Shown: positions 18,065 through 27,972, counted from the first letter of the stretch. The stretch: 64,000 bases of DNA from Patescibacteria group bacterium (GCA_023380935.1 JAMCST010000011.1:171952-235951), one strand, 5' to 3'. A program made the numbers and translations. Notes: generated by a model from the letters alone, not told the origin.

Positions 18065-20206
18065 ATGGAAATCAATTATCAACCGCCGGCGGATGAGAAA
18101 AACCCGCTGGATCAGTACACCATCGACTTAACCAAAAAGGCCAAGGCCGGCGCCATTGATCCGGTGATCGGCCGCGACGACGAGATTCGCCGCGTCATCC
18201 AGATTTTATCGCGCCGCACCAAAAACAACCCGGTGCTGCTGGGTGATCCCGGCGTGGGCAAAACCGCCATCGTCGAGGGTCTAGCCCAACGGATTGTCGC
18301 CGGCGACGTGCCCGATACCCTAAAAAACAAGCGGCTGCTGGCATTTGACCTGGCCGGGATGTTGGCCGGAGCCGCCTATCGGGGCGAATTCGAACAACGC
18401 CTGAAGCAAGTGTTAACCGCCATCGAAAAAAGCGCCGGCCAGATTGTTTTGTTCATCGACGAACTCCATACCATTGTCGGCGCCGGCAACGTCGAAGGGG
18501 CGGTCGACACCAGCAACATGCTCAAGCCGGCGTTGGCGCGCGGACTGTTGCACGCCATCGGCGCCACCACGGTGCGCGAGTATCGCCAGTACATCGAAAA
18601 AGACGCGGCGCTGGAAAGACGGTTCCAGCCGGTCTATATCGACGAACCCAGCCAGACGGACACCTTGGCCATCTTGCGCGGCATCAAGGAAAAGTACGAA
18701 ATCCACCACGGCATCAAGATTTCCGACGACGCCCTCATCGCCGCGGTCAACCTCTCCACCCGTTACCTGACCGACCGTTACCTGCCGGACAAGGCGATTG
18801 ACCTGATTGACGAAGCCGCGGCGGCGGCCAAGATTGACCTTGACTCTCTGCCGGCCGAGATCGATCAGGTGAAAAGAAAGAGCGTCCAGCTGGAGATCGA
18901 ACTGGCGGCGACCAAAAAAGAAAAAGGTCTCGACGTGCGCCGGCGCGCTCTGGAAGCCGAGCACAAGCGCCTTAAGGAAAAATTTGGCGCATTGAAAACC
19001 AACTGGGAAGAGCAAAAAAAGATCATCTCCAGATTGCACCAGCTGCGTCTTCAGATCGAGCAACTGAAAAATTCGCTGGAAAAAGCCGAACGCGACGTCC
19101 TGCTCGACCAGGCCGCCGAACTGAAATACGGCAAAATTCCCCAGGCGACGGCCAAACTGAAAGAAGCGGAAAAACAGTGGCAGGCGATTCCCGAAGACAA
19201 GAAGCTGCTGCGGGAACAGGTTAGCCAGGACGACATCGCCAAGGTGGTCAGTCGCTGGACTCATATTCCGGTCACCAAACTATTAAGGTCGGAGTCGGAA
19301 AAACTGGCCGGACTGGAAACCGAATTGAGGCAACGGGTGGTCGGCCAGGATGCGGCATTGACCACGGTGGCGCGCGCCATCCGGCGCTCGCGCGCCGGGC
19401 TGGCAGAAGCTCATAAGCCAATCGGTTCATTTCTGTTTCTCGGCCCGACCGGGGTGGGAAAAACCGAAACGGCCAAGGCGCTGGCCTTTTCCCTTTTCAA
19501 CGACGACCGCGCCTTTGTGCGTATCGACATGAGCGAATATCAAGAACCGCATACGGTTGCCCGTCTGATCGGCGCGCCGCCGGGTTATGTCGGTTATGAG
19601 GAAGGCGGCCAGTTGACTGAAGCGGTCCGGCGCAAACCCTACTCCGTGGTTCTGTTCGACGAGGTGGAAAAGGCCCATCCGCAGATTTTTCATGTGTTCC
19701 TGCAGATTCTCGACGAGGGCCGGTTGACCGACGGCCGCGGCCGGGTGATCAACTTCCAGAACACCATCATTATTCTCACTTCCAATCTCGGCAGCGAGGT
19801 GTTTGGCGAAAAGATCAGCGAAGCGGCCAAGGAGGCAAAAATCGCTGCCCAGGTACGGCGGTTTTTCCGGCCCGAGTTCATCAATCGGCTGGACAATATC
19901 GTCTATTTTCACGCCCTGACTCCGGCCATGATCGAAAAAATTACCCAGCTCCAACTCCAGGCGGTCGCCCAACGCCTGACGACCCATGATCTTACCATGG
20001 AGATTGCCCCGGCGATGAAAAACCACCTGGCGGCCGTCGGATTTGACCCGGTATACGGTGCCCGGCCTTTGAAACGGATCATCAACGACCTGATCGTTGA
20101 CGAGGTCGCCTTGCAGATTATCGAAGGCAAAATCAAGACCGGCGACCGGCTGCGGGTCGACTACCAACACCACCGCACCGACATTACCGTCAAAAAACCG
20201 AATTGA
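18065..20206 (+). CDS. clpB: ClpB disaggregase lacking the N-terminal domain
   Basis: A heat-shock AAA+ chaperone that, with DnaK, pulls apart protein aggregates. The 713-residue protein starts directly at the first ATPase module: Walker A GDPGVGKT (60-67), Walker [10 protein letters not shown], then a long coiled-coil middle domain (about residues 290-400, rich in Lys/Glu/Leu) that marks ClpB rather than ClpC. The second module has [14 protein letters not shown], pore loop [13 protein letters not shown] and [11 protein letters not shown]. No ClpP-binding IGF-type loop is seen. It lacks the usual 140-residue N domain, like the short ClpB isoform. A CIRCE-like operator precedes it. Its stop overlaps the end of the convergent YfhO gene by 17 bases. 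Confidence 0.93.
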   Translation: MEINYQPPADEKNPLDQYTIDLTKKAKAGAIDPVIGRDDEIRRVIQILSRRTKNNPVLLGDPGVGKTAIVEGLAQRIVAGDVPDTLKNKRLLAFDLAGMLAGAAYRGEFEQRLKQVLTAIEKSAGQIVLFIDELHTIVGAGNVEGAVDTSNMLKPALARGLLHAIGATTVREYRQYIEKDAALERRFQPVYIDEPSQTDTLAILRGIKEKYEIHHGIKISDDALIAAVNLSTRYLTDRYLPDKAIDLIDEAAAAAKIDLDSLPAEIDQVKRKSVQLEIELAATKKEKGLDVRRRALEAEHKRLKEKFGALKTNWEEQKKIISRLHQLRLQIEQLKNSLEKAERDVLLDQAAELKYGKIPQATAKLKEAEKQWQAIPEDKKLLREQVSQDDIAKVVSRWTHIPVTKLLRSESEKLAGLETELRQRVVGQDAALTTVARAIRRSRAGLAEAHKPIGSFLFLGPTGVGKTETAKALAFSLFNDDRAFVRIDMSEYQEPHTVARLIGAPPGYVGYEEGGQLTEAVRRKPYSVVLFDEVEKAHPQIFHVFLQILDEGRLTDGRGRVINFQNTIIILTSNLGSEVFGEKISEAAKEAKIAAQVRRFFRPEFINRLDNIVYFHALTPAMIEKITQLQLQAVAQRLTTHDLTMEIAPAMKNHLAAVGFDPVYGARPLKRIINDLIVDEVALQIIEGKIKTGDRLRVDYQHHRTDITVKKPN

Positions 20207-22373
20207 CCCGGTCGGCAATCCACGGCCATAAAACATAAACCGACCCGACAATCAAGGTCAAAACCGCGATTATTATGCCGATAACAAACCGGTCGCACCG
20301 GTAGGAAAACTGCACGGTTGACCGACCGGCCGGCACCATCACCGTCTGGAACAGACCGTCGGCCCGGTAAATCAACGTCGGCTTTCCGTTCACCGTCGCC
20401 TGCCAACCCGGATAATCGGTGTTTTGCACCAGCAACCACTGCGGTTGCGCGGCGTTCACCGCAAACGACCACCGCTGTGGAGTGGCGCTTAGCAGACGAA
20501 CCGCACCGGGCTGGCCGTTGGCCGCTGACGACGCGACTAGCGGACTGATCAGGTCGGTCTCCAGGAACAACGTCTGGGTCGGTGCCGTGTCGCCGTCGGC
20601 CAGGGTAGCAAGGTTGGTCGGGGAGTTCAGGTGCACGGCCGTCTTGATTAATACTCCGGCGCCTACCGCCCAATCATTGGCGTAGATTTGGTAACCAGGA
20701 GCTTTACTGGTTTGGAACACTAATTTCAACCGGTCGTTGACCAGCCGGTCATGGGAGACCAGATATCGGACATTGGCCAGTCCGAGCAGTTTCAACGCCG
20801 ATGTGGCGACGCCGACTCCGTTCTTGCCGCGTTGCAGTCCCTGATCAATCATCCCTTCCCAAACCGCGTTTCCGGACAATTCCAGCCCGCTGTAGCTGGA
20901 ACTGTTGCTGATTCCCCAAAGTAAGTTGACATCCGGATCAAGATCGTTACGGTGATCAAGGTTGGCGTTAAGATTGTGGCGCCAGCCTGACTGGTTGATT
21001 TGATCGTAGTCCAATGACGCGTCGATTGTCATGATGCGCTCTCCTGGACGCAAGCGTGAACGCAGAAACGCCGCGGTTTCCGGTACTGCCAGTACCGCCT
21101 TGGCCGGCGCCACCGGGTTGTAATCATAACCGAACTGAAATAGATCTAGTAAGCTAATAATAATCAAGGCCGCGGCCACGACCAACCGGATGCCACGGCG
21201 TTTACATCGACCCAATAACCAACTATAACCATAGCTGGCAATGACCACGGCCGCCGCGATCACGAAGATCAGAAACCGGGCCGAAACGCGAAAGTCATTG
21301 ACCACCGGCAGGTAGAAAAACCAAAACAATGGACCGAACTTACCCAACGCCAACCCCAGGCTGATGCCGGCCAGGGCCGCCAGACGCAAAACCAACCTGC
21401 GGGTTTTGCCGATCGCCAAAGCCACGGCGACCAAGATCAACGGAACAATACCAATATAGGCGGTGTTTTCCCAAAACATTCCCCAACTGCCGCCAAAACG
21501 GGGATAGGTGCCCAGGCCGGGATCGCCAAAGGCATAAGGAAGAATAAAACCGATCAGATTGCGGGGATGGTAAGGCAACGACTCCAGGGCGATCGTTCCC
21601 AGTCCCTGGGAACGCAGCGACTGCCCGGCCAGTTGCAGGGTGGGAAGCAGCTGGGGCATGGCCAACAACGTGGCCACGGTTACACAGACTCCGTAGCACG
21701 CCATTAACCGCCACCGCGCTTTATTCTCCAACGTCTGGAGGAGTAAAAATATCAAACCGACCACGATACTGTAGACGGTAATCTGGAATGCGCCGGTTAA
21801 CCACTGCAAGGTAATGATCGCGACGGTAAACCATCGGTAATGCCGCTGCCGGTTGCCGGCCATTTTTCTCAGACTCCACCACAACCACGGCACCCAACCG
21901 GCCGCGGCGATGATATTCTGGTGGGTGATATGGAGAACAAAAAAACTCGACAGAGAAAAGACCAGGGCGGCAAATATCCGGGCTCCCCTTCCCAGACTAA
22001 ACGCCCCGATCAAAACATACATGCCGGCCGCGGCGATGACAAAACTGCTGAACAATGCCCAGTTGTAAGCCAGCGCGAACGGTAAAAAACGAAACAGGAT
22101 TAAATTGACGGGATAAAGGACACCGGTCTGACCCTCGGCCAACAGGGGAAAACCCATGCCGATCTCGTTGGTCCAAAACGGCAGAGTGTTGTGCTGCAGT
22201 GCCTGCGACAACACGAACTTAAAGGGCAGGTTTTGGTGCAGGGTATCGCTCCTGAGAAAGTCGCCGGGCAGAAACAGGTTGGCCTGGAAAATGACCCGGT
22301 GGAAAAATGTGAGTAACACGACGCCGACCACGATCAACGCCCCCAGATGGCTTCTGGCGATTGCTTGCCGCAT
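20190..22373 (-). CDS. YfhO-family membrane protein
   Basis: A 727-residue membrane protein of the YfhO type. About 12 hydrophobic helices fill the first 430 residues, followed by a soluble extracytoplasmic domain (about 440-690) and a last helix near 700-720. The first loop has LFLPGDFLRSDTLHQNLPF and the helix-2 loop has PFWTNEIGMGFPLLAEGQTG, with the acidic residue pattern of GT-C type glycosyltransferases. In Gram-positives YfhO proteins add sugars to lipoteichoic acid; the substrate here is unknown. The gene is divergent from another large membrane protein and overlaps the clpB end. Confidence 0.85.
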   Translation of the reverse strand: MRQAIARSHLGALIVVGVVLLTFFHRVIFQANLFLPGDFLRSDTLHQNLPFKFVLSQALQHNTLPFWTNEIGMGFPLLAEGQTGVLYPVNLILFRFLPFALAYNWALFSSFVIAAAGMYVLIGAFSLGRGARIFAALVFSLSSFFVLHITHQNIIAAAGWVPWLWWSLRKMAGNRQRHYRWFTVAIITLQWLTGAFQITVYSIVVGLIFLLLQTLENKARWRLMACYGVCVTVATLLAMPQLLPTLQLAGQSLRSQGLGTIALESLPYHPRNLIGFILPYAFGDPGLGTYPRFGGSWGMFWENTAYIGIVPLILVAVALAIGKTRRLVLRLAALAGISLGLALGKFGPLFWFFYLPVVNDFRVSARFLIFVIAAAVVIASYGYSWLLGRCKRRGIRLVVAAALIIISLLDLFQFGYDYNPVAPAKAVLAVPETAAFLRSRLRPGERIMTIDASLDYDQINQSGWRHNLNANLDHRNDLDPDVNLLWGISNSSSYSGLELSGNAVWEGMIDQGLQRGKNGVGVATSALKLLGLANVRYLVSHDRLVNDRLKLVFQTSKAPGYQIYANDWAVGAGVLIKTAVHLNSPTNLATLADGDTAPTQTLFLETDLISPLVASSAANGQPGAVRLLSATPQRWSFAVNAAQPQWLLVQNTDYPGWQATVNGKPTLIYRADGLFQTVMVPAGRSTVQFSYRCDRFVIGIIIAVLTLIVGSVYVLWPWIADRVNSVF

Positions 22374-22404
22374 GATTGGTTATAGTATACTAAGTAAGCA
22401 AATC

Positions 22405-23814
22405 ATGAAAAGGCTCATCTTGTTACTGAGCGTCGTCACTGTTTTTTTACTGACCTTTCTCCCCAATCTCGACACCGACTTTGGCTGGCATTACCGCTGC
22501 GGCAAACTCCTGCTTCAGCGTCAAGGCAGCTGCACCACCAACCGCTTTTCCTATTTTCTCGGTGATTATCGCGCCAACAACCCCAGTTTTATCTACGACG
22601 CCGTCACCGCCTTTACCTATGACCGGTTCGGATTTACCGGATTAAGCGTGATCAACGCCTTGGTCTTCAGCGCGGTATTTCTGCTATTAACTACCATATT
22701 GGCGCCGATTGGCGCCGAGATAATTCTGGCCGGACTGGCGATAATTTTGTTTCTCTCCTCGGGAGTACTGGACCTGGGACTACGTTCTCAGTTGTTTTCC
22801 TATCTTTTTTTTGTCGTGTTTCTCTTGATTATCGACCGGCTTGAACAAATACCCCGCCTGGTCTGGTGGTTACCGGTCATCATGGTGGTCTGGGTAAACA
22901 CCCATATCGGATTTGTGTTGGGACCGGTACTGGTGGGAGGTTATTGTCTTGAGGCAGTCGGTCAACGCCGCCGGGTAAAATTAATCGCCACGGCGGCGGC
23001 CGTCACGGCCGGCGCCACTTTGATTAATCCGTTCGGCTGGCGCGTATACCTGGCGCTGTTCGATCACCTCACTGCACCGCTTCAAACCATGATCGCCGAA
23101 TGGACCGCCCCGCCCCTGCTTCAAATCGTCCTACTGGTCGGCCTGACCGGAGTGTTAATCTATTACTGGGTTAAACGGCATTCGTTGTCACTCTACCGGT
23201 TGATCGTGCTGCTGATCCTTTTTATCATCGCGCTCCAGGCGCGGCGCAATCTACCCCTCTACTATACTTTTTTCTTTTACTGCCTGCTAAGTTTGCCGGT
23301 TATTAGACAAATATTGGTCCGTTCCCGCCTTTTGACGCGCCTGCGGCCCTTGAGCTTGGCGTTGTTGTTGATCATTGGCCTCTGGTTGCTGATCGTTCGG
23401 GTTCCCGCCACCTATCGTTTCGATACCATTCCGGCCGACTACTGCCGTCTCGGACTGCGGCCACTGCCCTGTGAGGCAGTCCAACGTTATCCCGCATTAA
23501 AGGGAAATATTTTCACCATGTACGAATGGGGGGGTTATTTAATCTGGAAAAAACCCAACAGCCGCGTCTTTGTCGACGGCCGCATGCCGGCTTGGAAAGA
23601 TACACGCGGTCGCAGCCCTTATCAGGTATTTTTGGACATTATCCAAACCAAACCTGGCTGGAATGAAGTATTGCGTCAGACCCGGACCGACTACCTATTG
23701 ATTGAAAACGGTAGTTTTCTCGACCTGCTACTGCGGCCAAATCCGCATCAGTTCGGTTGGGAAGAACAATACCGCGATGCCGTAGCCGTGATCTATCGCC
23801 GTTCAAACCGGTAA
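22405..23814 (+). CDS. polytopic membrane protein, GT-C glycosyltransferase-like
   Basis: A 469-residue protein with about 11 helices and a soluble C-terminal part (about 375-469). The N terminus has LPNLDTDFGWHYRCGKLLL, resembling the first-loop acidic/aromatic motif of GT-C transferases. I do not recognise a defined family beyond this. The start is ATG 22405 (MKRLILLLS); the longer open frame upstream is antisense to the YfhO gene. The C-terminal segment (YEWGGYLIWKKPNSRVFVDGR) is a pattern I know from CPR membrane proteins without assigned function. It overlaps the convergent MGMT gene by 22 bases. Possibly involved in cell-surface glycan work with its YfhO neighbour. Confidence 0.65.
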   Translation: MKRLILLLSVVTVFLLTFLPNLDTDFGWHYRCGKLLLQRQGSCTTNRFSYFLGDYRANNPSFIYDAVTAFTYDRFGFTGLSVINALVFSAVFLLLTTILAPIGAEIILAGLAIILFLSSGVLDLGLRSQLFSYLFFVVFLLIIDRLEQIPRLVWWLPVIMVVWVNTHIGFVLGPVLVGGYCLEAVGQRRRVKLIATAAAVTAGATLINPFGWRVYLALFDHLTAPLQTMIAEWTAPPLLQIVLLVGLTGVLIYYWVKRHSLSLYRLIVLLILFIIALQARRNLPLYYTFFFYCLLSLPVIRQILVRSRLLTRLRPLSLALLLIIGLWLLIVRVPATYRFDTIPADYCRLGLRPLPCEAVQRYPALKGNIFTMYEWGGYLIWKKPNSRVFVDGRMPAWKDTRGRSPYQVFLDIIQTKPGWNEVLRQTRTDYLLIENGSFLDLLLRPNPHQFGWEEQYRDAVAVIYRRSNR

Positions 23815-24119
23815 TGCTTCAGGTCAACCTTACCGCGAGTTAACCTTACTCCCTCATCGGCCAACTTAGCTTGTTGCGCCCGGCGGCCGCCAAAAGCATA
23901 AGCCGGGGAAAGCCGGCCGTCGGCAAACACCACCCGGTGACAAGGAATGGTTTTCGGGTCGGGATTACGATGGATCATCTGCCCTACCCAACGGGCGCTG
24001 TGCAAATTGAGCTCGTTGCTAATCTGACCATAAGTCACTACTTTGCCTGCCGGAACGCGCCGTAACCATTGATAGACCGCGGCGGCGTTTTGATTCCGAG
24101 CGATTGATTGATTTTTCAT
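23793..24119 (-). CDS. MGMT-domain DNA repair protein (O6-alkylguanine transferase, C-terminal domain only)
   Basis: A 108-residue protein made only of the DNA-binding and active-site domain of methylguanine-DNA methyltransferase. The helix-turn-helix with VPAGKVVTYGQIS and the RNPDPKTIPCHRVV active site (Cys60) are present. Alkyltransferase-like proteins have Trp in place of this Cys, so this one could be a true suicide transferase, though the usual N-terminal domain is absent. ATG 24119 is chosen; it is followed by MKNQS, and the longer frame runs into the divergent aldolase gene. Confidence 0.87.
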   Translation of the reverse strand: MKNQSIARNQNAAAVYQWLRRVPAGKVVTYGQISNELNLHSARWVGQMIHRNPDPKTIPCHRVVFADGRLSPAYAFGGRRAQQAKLADEGVRLTRGKVDLKHYRFERR

Positions 24120-24143
24120 ATTGTATTGATCATTAATTCGCCT

Positions 24144-24149
24144 TAAAAT
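24144..24149 (+). promoter_or_regulatory. aldolase -10 box
   Basis: TAAAAT ending 6 bases before the aldolase ATG at 24156; predicted leaderless start. Confidence 0.5.
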
Positions 24150-24155
24150 ATATTC

Positions 24156-25073
24156 ATGGGTAACGATCAGTATACCATTCCGGCCGATGTTCCGCTTCAC
24201 AGCCGTTCCCTATTCAGCCATTATTATAACCTGATCACTCGTCAAAGCGGTCGTCTGATGCTGTTTGCCGGCGACCAGAAAGTCGAACACCTGAACCAGG
24301 ACTTTGTCGGCGACGGCATTGCCCCGGACGACGGCACGCCCGAGCATCTGTTTCGCATCGCCAGCCAGGGGCGCATCGGCGCCTTAGCCACCCAACTGGG
24401 ACTGATCGCTCGCTACGGCAGTTACTATCCCCAGGTTTCCTATATTGTCAAACTCAACTCCCACACCAATCTCGTTCCCTTGGAAACAAACGATCCGGTC
24501 AGCTGGAGCTGGTATAACCTGGACACGGTGCTGGAATTCCAGAAACAAAGCGAACTGACCATCGCCGGCATCGGCTACACGGTTTATCTGGGCAGCCGTT
24601 ATGAAGCGAAAATGTTGCGTGAGGCGGCCAAGCTTGTATATCAAGCCCACCAACACGGCCTGATTGCCATTATCTGGGCCTATCCCAAAGGCCGATCCGT
24701 TCCCCGACCCAAGGATCCGGCTTTGATTGCCGGGGCAGCCGGCGTGGCCGCCACCCTGGGAGCGGACTTTGTTAAGGTGAATTACCCCGACGGTCCGGCC
24801 GAGACGGCGATTCAGGAGCTGGCGCAGGCGGTGCGGGCAGCGGGTAATACCAAATTGATCTGCGCCGGCGGACCGGCCACCGACGCCCGCGTGTTTTTGG
24901 AAACGCTTTACGCCCAGATTCACCAAGGGGGCACGGCCGGCAACGCCACCGGACGCAACCTCCACCAAAAACCGCTCGACGACGCCGTCCGTTTCGCCAA
25001 CGCCATTTATGCAATCACGGTCGAAGACAAAACGGTTGAACAAGCCATGCAGATTTACCAAGGTCGCCCCTGA
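24156..25073 (+). CDS. class I fructose-bisphosphate aldolase (archaeal/DhnA-type)
   Basis: Splits fructose-1,6-bisphosphate into the two triose phosphates in glycolysis. The 305-residue TIM-barrel matches the DeoC/FbaB (DhnA) family: MLFAGDQKVEHLN near residue 40, YPKGRSVP at 176-183, and the Schiff-base lysine K207 in GADFVKVNYP. The phosphate-binding glycines are in LICAGGPA and GTAGNATGRN. It is followed by gapdh and pgk on the same strand, a lower-glycolysis cluster. The paralogous function (ADH synthase in archaea) is less likely in this context. Confidence 0.87.
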   Translation: MGNDQYTIPADVPLHSRSLFSHYYNLITRQSGRLMLFAGDQKVEHLNQDFVGDGIAPDDGTPEHLFRIASQGRIGALATQLGLIARYGSYYPQVSYIVKLNSHTNLVPLETNDPVSWSWYNLDTVLEFQKQSELTIAGIGYTVYLGSRYEAKMLREAAKLVYQAHQHGLIAIIWAYPKGRSVPRPKDPALIAGAAGVAATLGADFVKVNYPDGPAETAIQELAQAVRAAGNTKLICAGGPATDARVFLETLYAQIHQGGTAGNATGRNLHQKPLDDAVRFANAIYAITVEDKTVEQAMQIYQGRP

Positions 25074-25108
25074 TCCGACCACACTAGTAATTTATCAGTC
25101 AAGCACAA

Positions 25109-25114
25109 TATAAT
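25109..25114 (+). promoter_or_regulatory. candidate gap-pgk -10 box
   Basis: TATAAT about 46 bases before the GAPDH ATG, with no clear -35. This would give a leader of about 40 bases, unlike most genes here. Confidence 0.4.
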
Positions 25115-25160
25115 AACTACTAACCGGATTTAATTTTTACCAATTACTTAACGTTTATCT

Positions 25161-26174
25161 ATGGCCCGTATTAAAGTGGGACTAAACGGATTCGGACGGA
25201 TCGGTCGCGCCTTCACCCGGATCGCCCTGACCCGGGGACAGTTTGACCTGGTGGCCATTAACACCCGGAAAACTCCGGCGGCGATGATGGCTTATCTGTT
25301 GCAGTACGACTCGGTCTATCGGAAGTTTGCCAAACCGGTCGCCGCCGCCGCCGACCGCCTGACGGTCGATCAAACGACCATCGCCACCCTGCAGTTTCCC
25401 TTACCCGACGCCATTCCCTGGTCGCAGTTCGGCGTCGACGTGGTGGTTGACGCCACCGGCGCCTTTACCACCAAGGTCGAGCTGGAGAAACACCGGCGCG
25501 GCTCGGTGAAAAAAGTCGTACTCACCGCTCCGTCCAAAGACGACGCCACTCCCCATGTGGTACTCGGGGTCAACGACGACCGGATCGACTGGCAAAAAGA
25601 AACCGTTATCTCCAACGCTTCCTGTACTACCAACTGCGCCGCCCCCATGTTTAAACTGCTCCATGACCGTTTTCACGTCGTTTCCGGTTTTTTAACCACC
25701 GCCCACGCCTATACTTCGACCCAAAGCCTGCTCGATGACCCCGGCAAAACTCCGGCCCGTTCCCGGGCCGCCGCCGTCAACCTGGTGCCCTCGACCACCG
25801 GGGCGGCCAAAGCCATCGTCAAAACCATTCCCGATCTGCAGGGGAAAATCGACGGCATGGCCATCCGGGTGCCGGTCCCGACCGTGTCGTTCTCCGACAT
25901 TTCGGTGATTACGGAAAAAGCCACGACGCGGGAAGAGGTGAACCAGGCCTTTCAGTCGACCGCCGCCGCCCTGCCCCAAATCATCCACTACAGCGATGAA
26001 GTATTGGTTTCGTCCGACCATATCGGCTCACCCTACTCAATGATCTTCGACAGCAACTACACCAAGGTGATTAACCAGAACTTGGTTAAGGTATTCGCTT
26101 GGTACGACAACGAGTGGGGCTATTCCCAACGCTTGGTAGATCTGGTGGAAAAATTAAGCTCGGTTTTAACATGA
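25161..26174 (+). CDS. gap: glyceraldehyde-3-phosphate dehydrogenase
   Basis: Oxidises glyceraldehyde-3-phosphate to 1,3-bisphosphoglycerate. The 337-residue protein has the Rossmann motif GLNGFGRIGR, the catalytic Cys155 in SNASCTTNCAAP and the general-base His182. In the cofactor loop the usual Asp that binds the NAD ribose (AIND) is replaced: residues 33-37 read INTRK. Loss of Asp and gain of Arg/Lys is the pattern seen in enzymes that accept NADP, so NADP use is plausible. Its stop overlaps the pgk start (ATGA). Confidence 0.95.
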   Translation: MARIKVGLNGFGRIGRAFTRIALTRGQFDLVAINTRKTPAAMMAYLLQYDSVYRKFAKPVAAAADRLTVDQTTIATLQFPLPDAIPWSQFGVDVVVDATGAFTTKVELEKHRRGSVKKVVLTAPSKDDATPHVVLGVNDDRIDWQKETVISNASCTTNCAAPMFKLLHDRFHVVSGFLTTAHAYTSTQSLLDDPGKTPARSRAAAVNLVPSTTGAAKAIVKTIPDLQGKIDGMAIRVPVPTVSFSDISVITEKATTREEVNQAFQSTAAALPQIIHYSDEVLVSSDHIGSPYSMIFDSNYTKVINQNLVKVFAWYDNEWGYSQRLVDLVEKLSSVLT

Positions 26175-27367
26175 AAACCATTACCTACATTGACCAAACC
26201 GAACAACTCCACGACAAAACCGTCCTGCTGCGCGTCGATTACAACGTCTCGACGAATAAAAGCGGGCAGATCGCCGACGACTTCCGCATCACCCAGACGT
26301 TGCCGACCATTAAGGCGCTGCTTAAGCAACGCAACCGGATTATTATTATTACCTATCTCGGCAGGCCGGCAGGCCGGGACCCCCAGTTTTCCCTGAAGCG
26401 GGTGGCCAAAAAACTCCAGGAATATCTTCCGACCAAAAAGGTCACCCTGATCGACGACTTTCTCAACACCGAAACCAAGGTCTGGCAGAAGCAAACCGGC
26501 GACGACATCTATATGCTGGAAAACATCCGCTTCTATCCCCAGGAAAAGACCCGCGACCCGGCCTATGCCCGGCGCATCGCCAACCTGGGAGACGCTTACG
26601 TGAACGACGCGTTTGGTCAGTGTCACCGCACCGACGTCACCCTGACCGAGATCGCCCAGTTTTTGCCCGCCTACGGAGGACTGTTGCTGAAAAAAGAAAT
26701 CGAGATGATCAATCGCACCACCGTCAATCCCCCTAAACCGTTGGTGGTGATTATGGGTGGAGTCAAAATCGCCACCAAGATGAACTCGTTGGCCAAACTG
26801 ATTACGATCGCCGACAGTCTGTTGATCGGCGGCGGCCTGGCCAATACTTTTTTCCGCGCCGAAGGCATCAACGTGGGCCAGAGTTACTACCAATACGAAG
26901 AAGTGGAAAGCGCCCGCCGCGTGTTGTTTCACGCCAAACAAAAACACACCGCCATCGTCCTTCCGACCGACGTCATGGTCGCCTACACCAAAGAAAGCGA
27001 TCTGGCCCAGGTCAAAACCATTGATGCGGTTCCGGAAAAGGCTTTGATCCTGGACATCGGACCGGAGACGCTGCGGCGTTTTACTCAGATCATCGCCCAG
27101 GCGCGTTCGATCATCTGGAACGGTCCGATCGGCTATTTTGAAAATCCCCAGTTCTGTCAGGGCACCAACGGCGTCTATCAGGCGATTGCCGACAACCGCC
27201 AGGCCACCAGCATTATCGGCGGCGGCGACACGCTGGCCGCCATTGCCCATAAACCCGACCTGAATAAAATTTCCCACCTGTCCACCGGCGGCGGCGCCAT
27301 GCTCGAATACATCGAAAAAGGCACCCTCCCGGGAATTGAGGCATTGAAGCAATCACGCGTTACTTGA
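26171..27367 (+). CDS. pgk: phosphoglycerate kinase
   Basis: Makes ATP from 1,3-bisphosphoglycerate. The 398-residue protein has the N-terminal substrate site LLRVDYNVS and the basic-patch loop TYLGRPAG, the hinge region with KPLVVIMGGVK, and the C-terminal nucleotide motifs LIGGGLANTF and IIGGGDTLA followed by STGGGAMLE. ATG 26171 overlaps the gap stop by 4 bases, implying translational coupling. Full length. Its end overlaps the convergent DUF192 gene by 8 bases. Confidence 0.95.
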   Translation: MKTITYIDQTEQLHDKTVLLRVDYNVSTNKSGQIADDFRITQTLPTIKALLKQRNRIIIITYLGRPAGRDPQFSLKRVAKKLQEYLPTKKVTLIDDFLNTETKVWQKQTGDDIYMLENIRFYPQEKTRDPAYARRIANLGDAYVNDAFGQCHRTDVTLTEIAQFLPAYGGLLLKKEIEMINRTTVNPPKPLVVIMGGVKIATKMNSLAKLITIADSLLIGGGLANTFFRAEGINVGQSYYQYEEVESARRVLFHAKQKHTAIVLPTDVMVAYTKESDLAQVKTIDAVPEKALILDIGPETLRRFTQIIAQARSIIWNGPIGYFENPQFCQGTNGVYQAIADNRQATSIIGGGDTLAAIAHKPDLNKISHLSTGGGAMLEYIEKGTLPGIEALKQSRVT

Positions 27368-27785
27368 CCAGCTCGATGACGCGGTTGGCCGGCGCCGGCG
27401 AAGTCAACGTTACCAACCCGCCCTTAGTGACCGCCGGCAGGAAGTCTTTACCTACCACCCGGTCATCGTCAAGCCAGTAAAGCTCCAGATCAACCAAGGT
27501 GTTTTTGTTCCAAAAACTGCGGTAGTCTTTGTCCGGAAAGACAAATAACATCCCATCAAAACCATCTTTCTGTTTAACGAACATCAATCCCTTTTCCCAG
27601 GCGGCCGGCTGATCCGCAACCAACAGGCGCAGGAGCCGGCCGTTCAGATTATAGCCGATCGTCGTGCCGGTCTTACTTACGCGGCTGGGCGCTTTTCGGT
27701 TGATGATGACCAACGTGGCCGCCGCAACCACCACCACAACAACCATGATCTTCAGCCAGCGGCGTGGCGCTAATACGTTTACCAT
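27360..27785 (-). CDS. DUF192-family exported protein
   Basis: A 141-residue protein with an N-terminal membrane anchor (a run of Val/Ala around residues 13-26) and a DUF192 domain: LLVADQPAAWEKGLMFVKQ, GMLFVFP and the closing VIELVK. DUF192 proteins are small extracytoplasmic proteins of unknown function. Its first 113 bases lie inside the 3' end of the CDGSH gene in another frame; the anchor helix is encoded in this overlap. No ATG between the overlap and the domain offers a better start. Confidence 0.82.
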   Translation of the reverse strand: MVNVLAPRRWLKIMVVVVVVAAATLVIINRKAPSRVSKTGTTIGYNLNGRLLRLLVADQPAAWEKGLMFVKQKDGFDGMLFVFPDKDYRSFWNKNTLVDLELYWLDDDRVVGKDFLPAVTKGGLVTLTSPAPANRVIELVK

Positions 27786-27954
27786 GGGCGTCATACGTGT
27801 ACATTTTATCATCTTCCTCGTCCTGGACCAACCGGTGCGAGCCGTCGCAGAACGGCTGGTGCTGGGACAAACCGCAGGCGCAGATCCAGACCGAGGCCGA
27901 CTGGGGTTTAACCTCAAACGGCTGCTTGGCAGTCTTGATTACCTTTCTTGGCAT
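27673..27954 (-). CDS. CDGSH iron-sulfur protein
   Basis: A 93-residue protein with the CDGSH motif: C25-x-C27, then C36-D-G-S-H40, which bind a 2Fe-2S cluster through three Cys and one His. The first 60 residues match small bacterial CDGSH proteins, which take part in iron and redox handling. The last third (HGCCGGGCGGHVGHH) is rich in Cys, His and Gly and is encoded by the same bases as the DUF192 membrane anchor in another frame. Either the tail is a real metal-binding extension or the product is fortuitously long. Confidence 0.83.
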   Translation of the reverse strand: MPRKVIKTAKQPFEVKPQSASVWICACGLSQHQPFCDGSHRLVQDEEDDKMYTYDAHGKRISATPLAEDHGCCGGGCGGHVGHHQPKSAQPRK

Positions 27955-27972
27955 AGAAAAATCACCCCGCTT

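Noticed and set aside
23793..24119. Alkyltransferase-like (ATL) protein without active Cys
   Set aside because: The motif is PCHRVV with Cys60 present; ATLs have Trp there.
26120..27352. A 410-codon open frame antisense to pgk, with others antisense to clpB, gap and fba
   Set aside because: The opposite strand encodes highly conserved enzymes. The antisense products are repetitive in Gly, Val, Asp and Gln with no domain pattern, as expected from codon bias.
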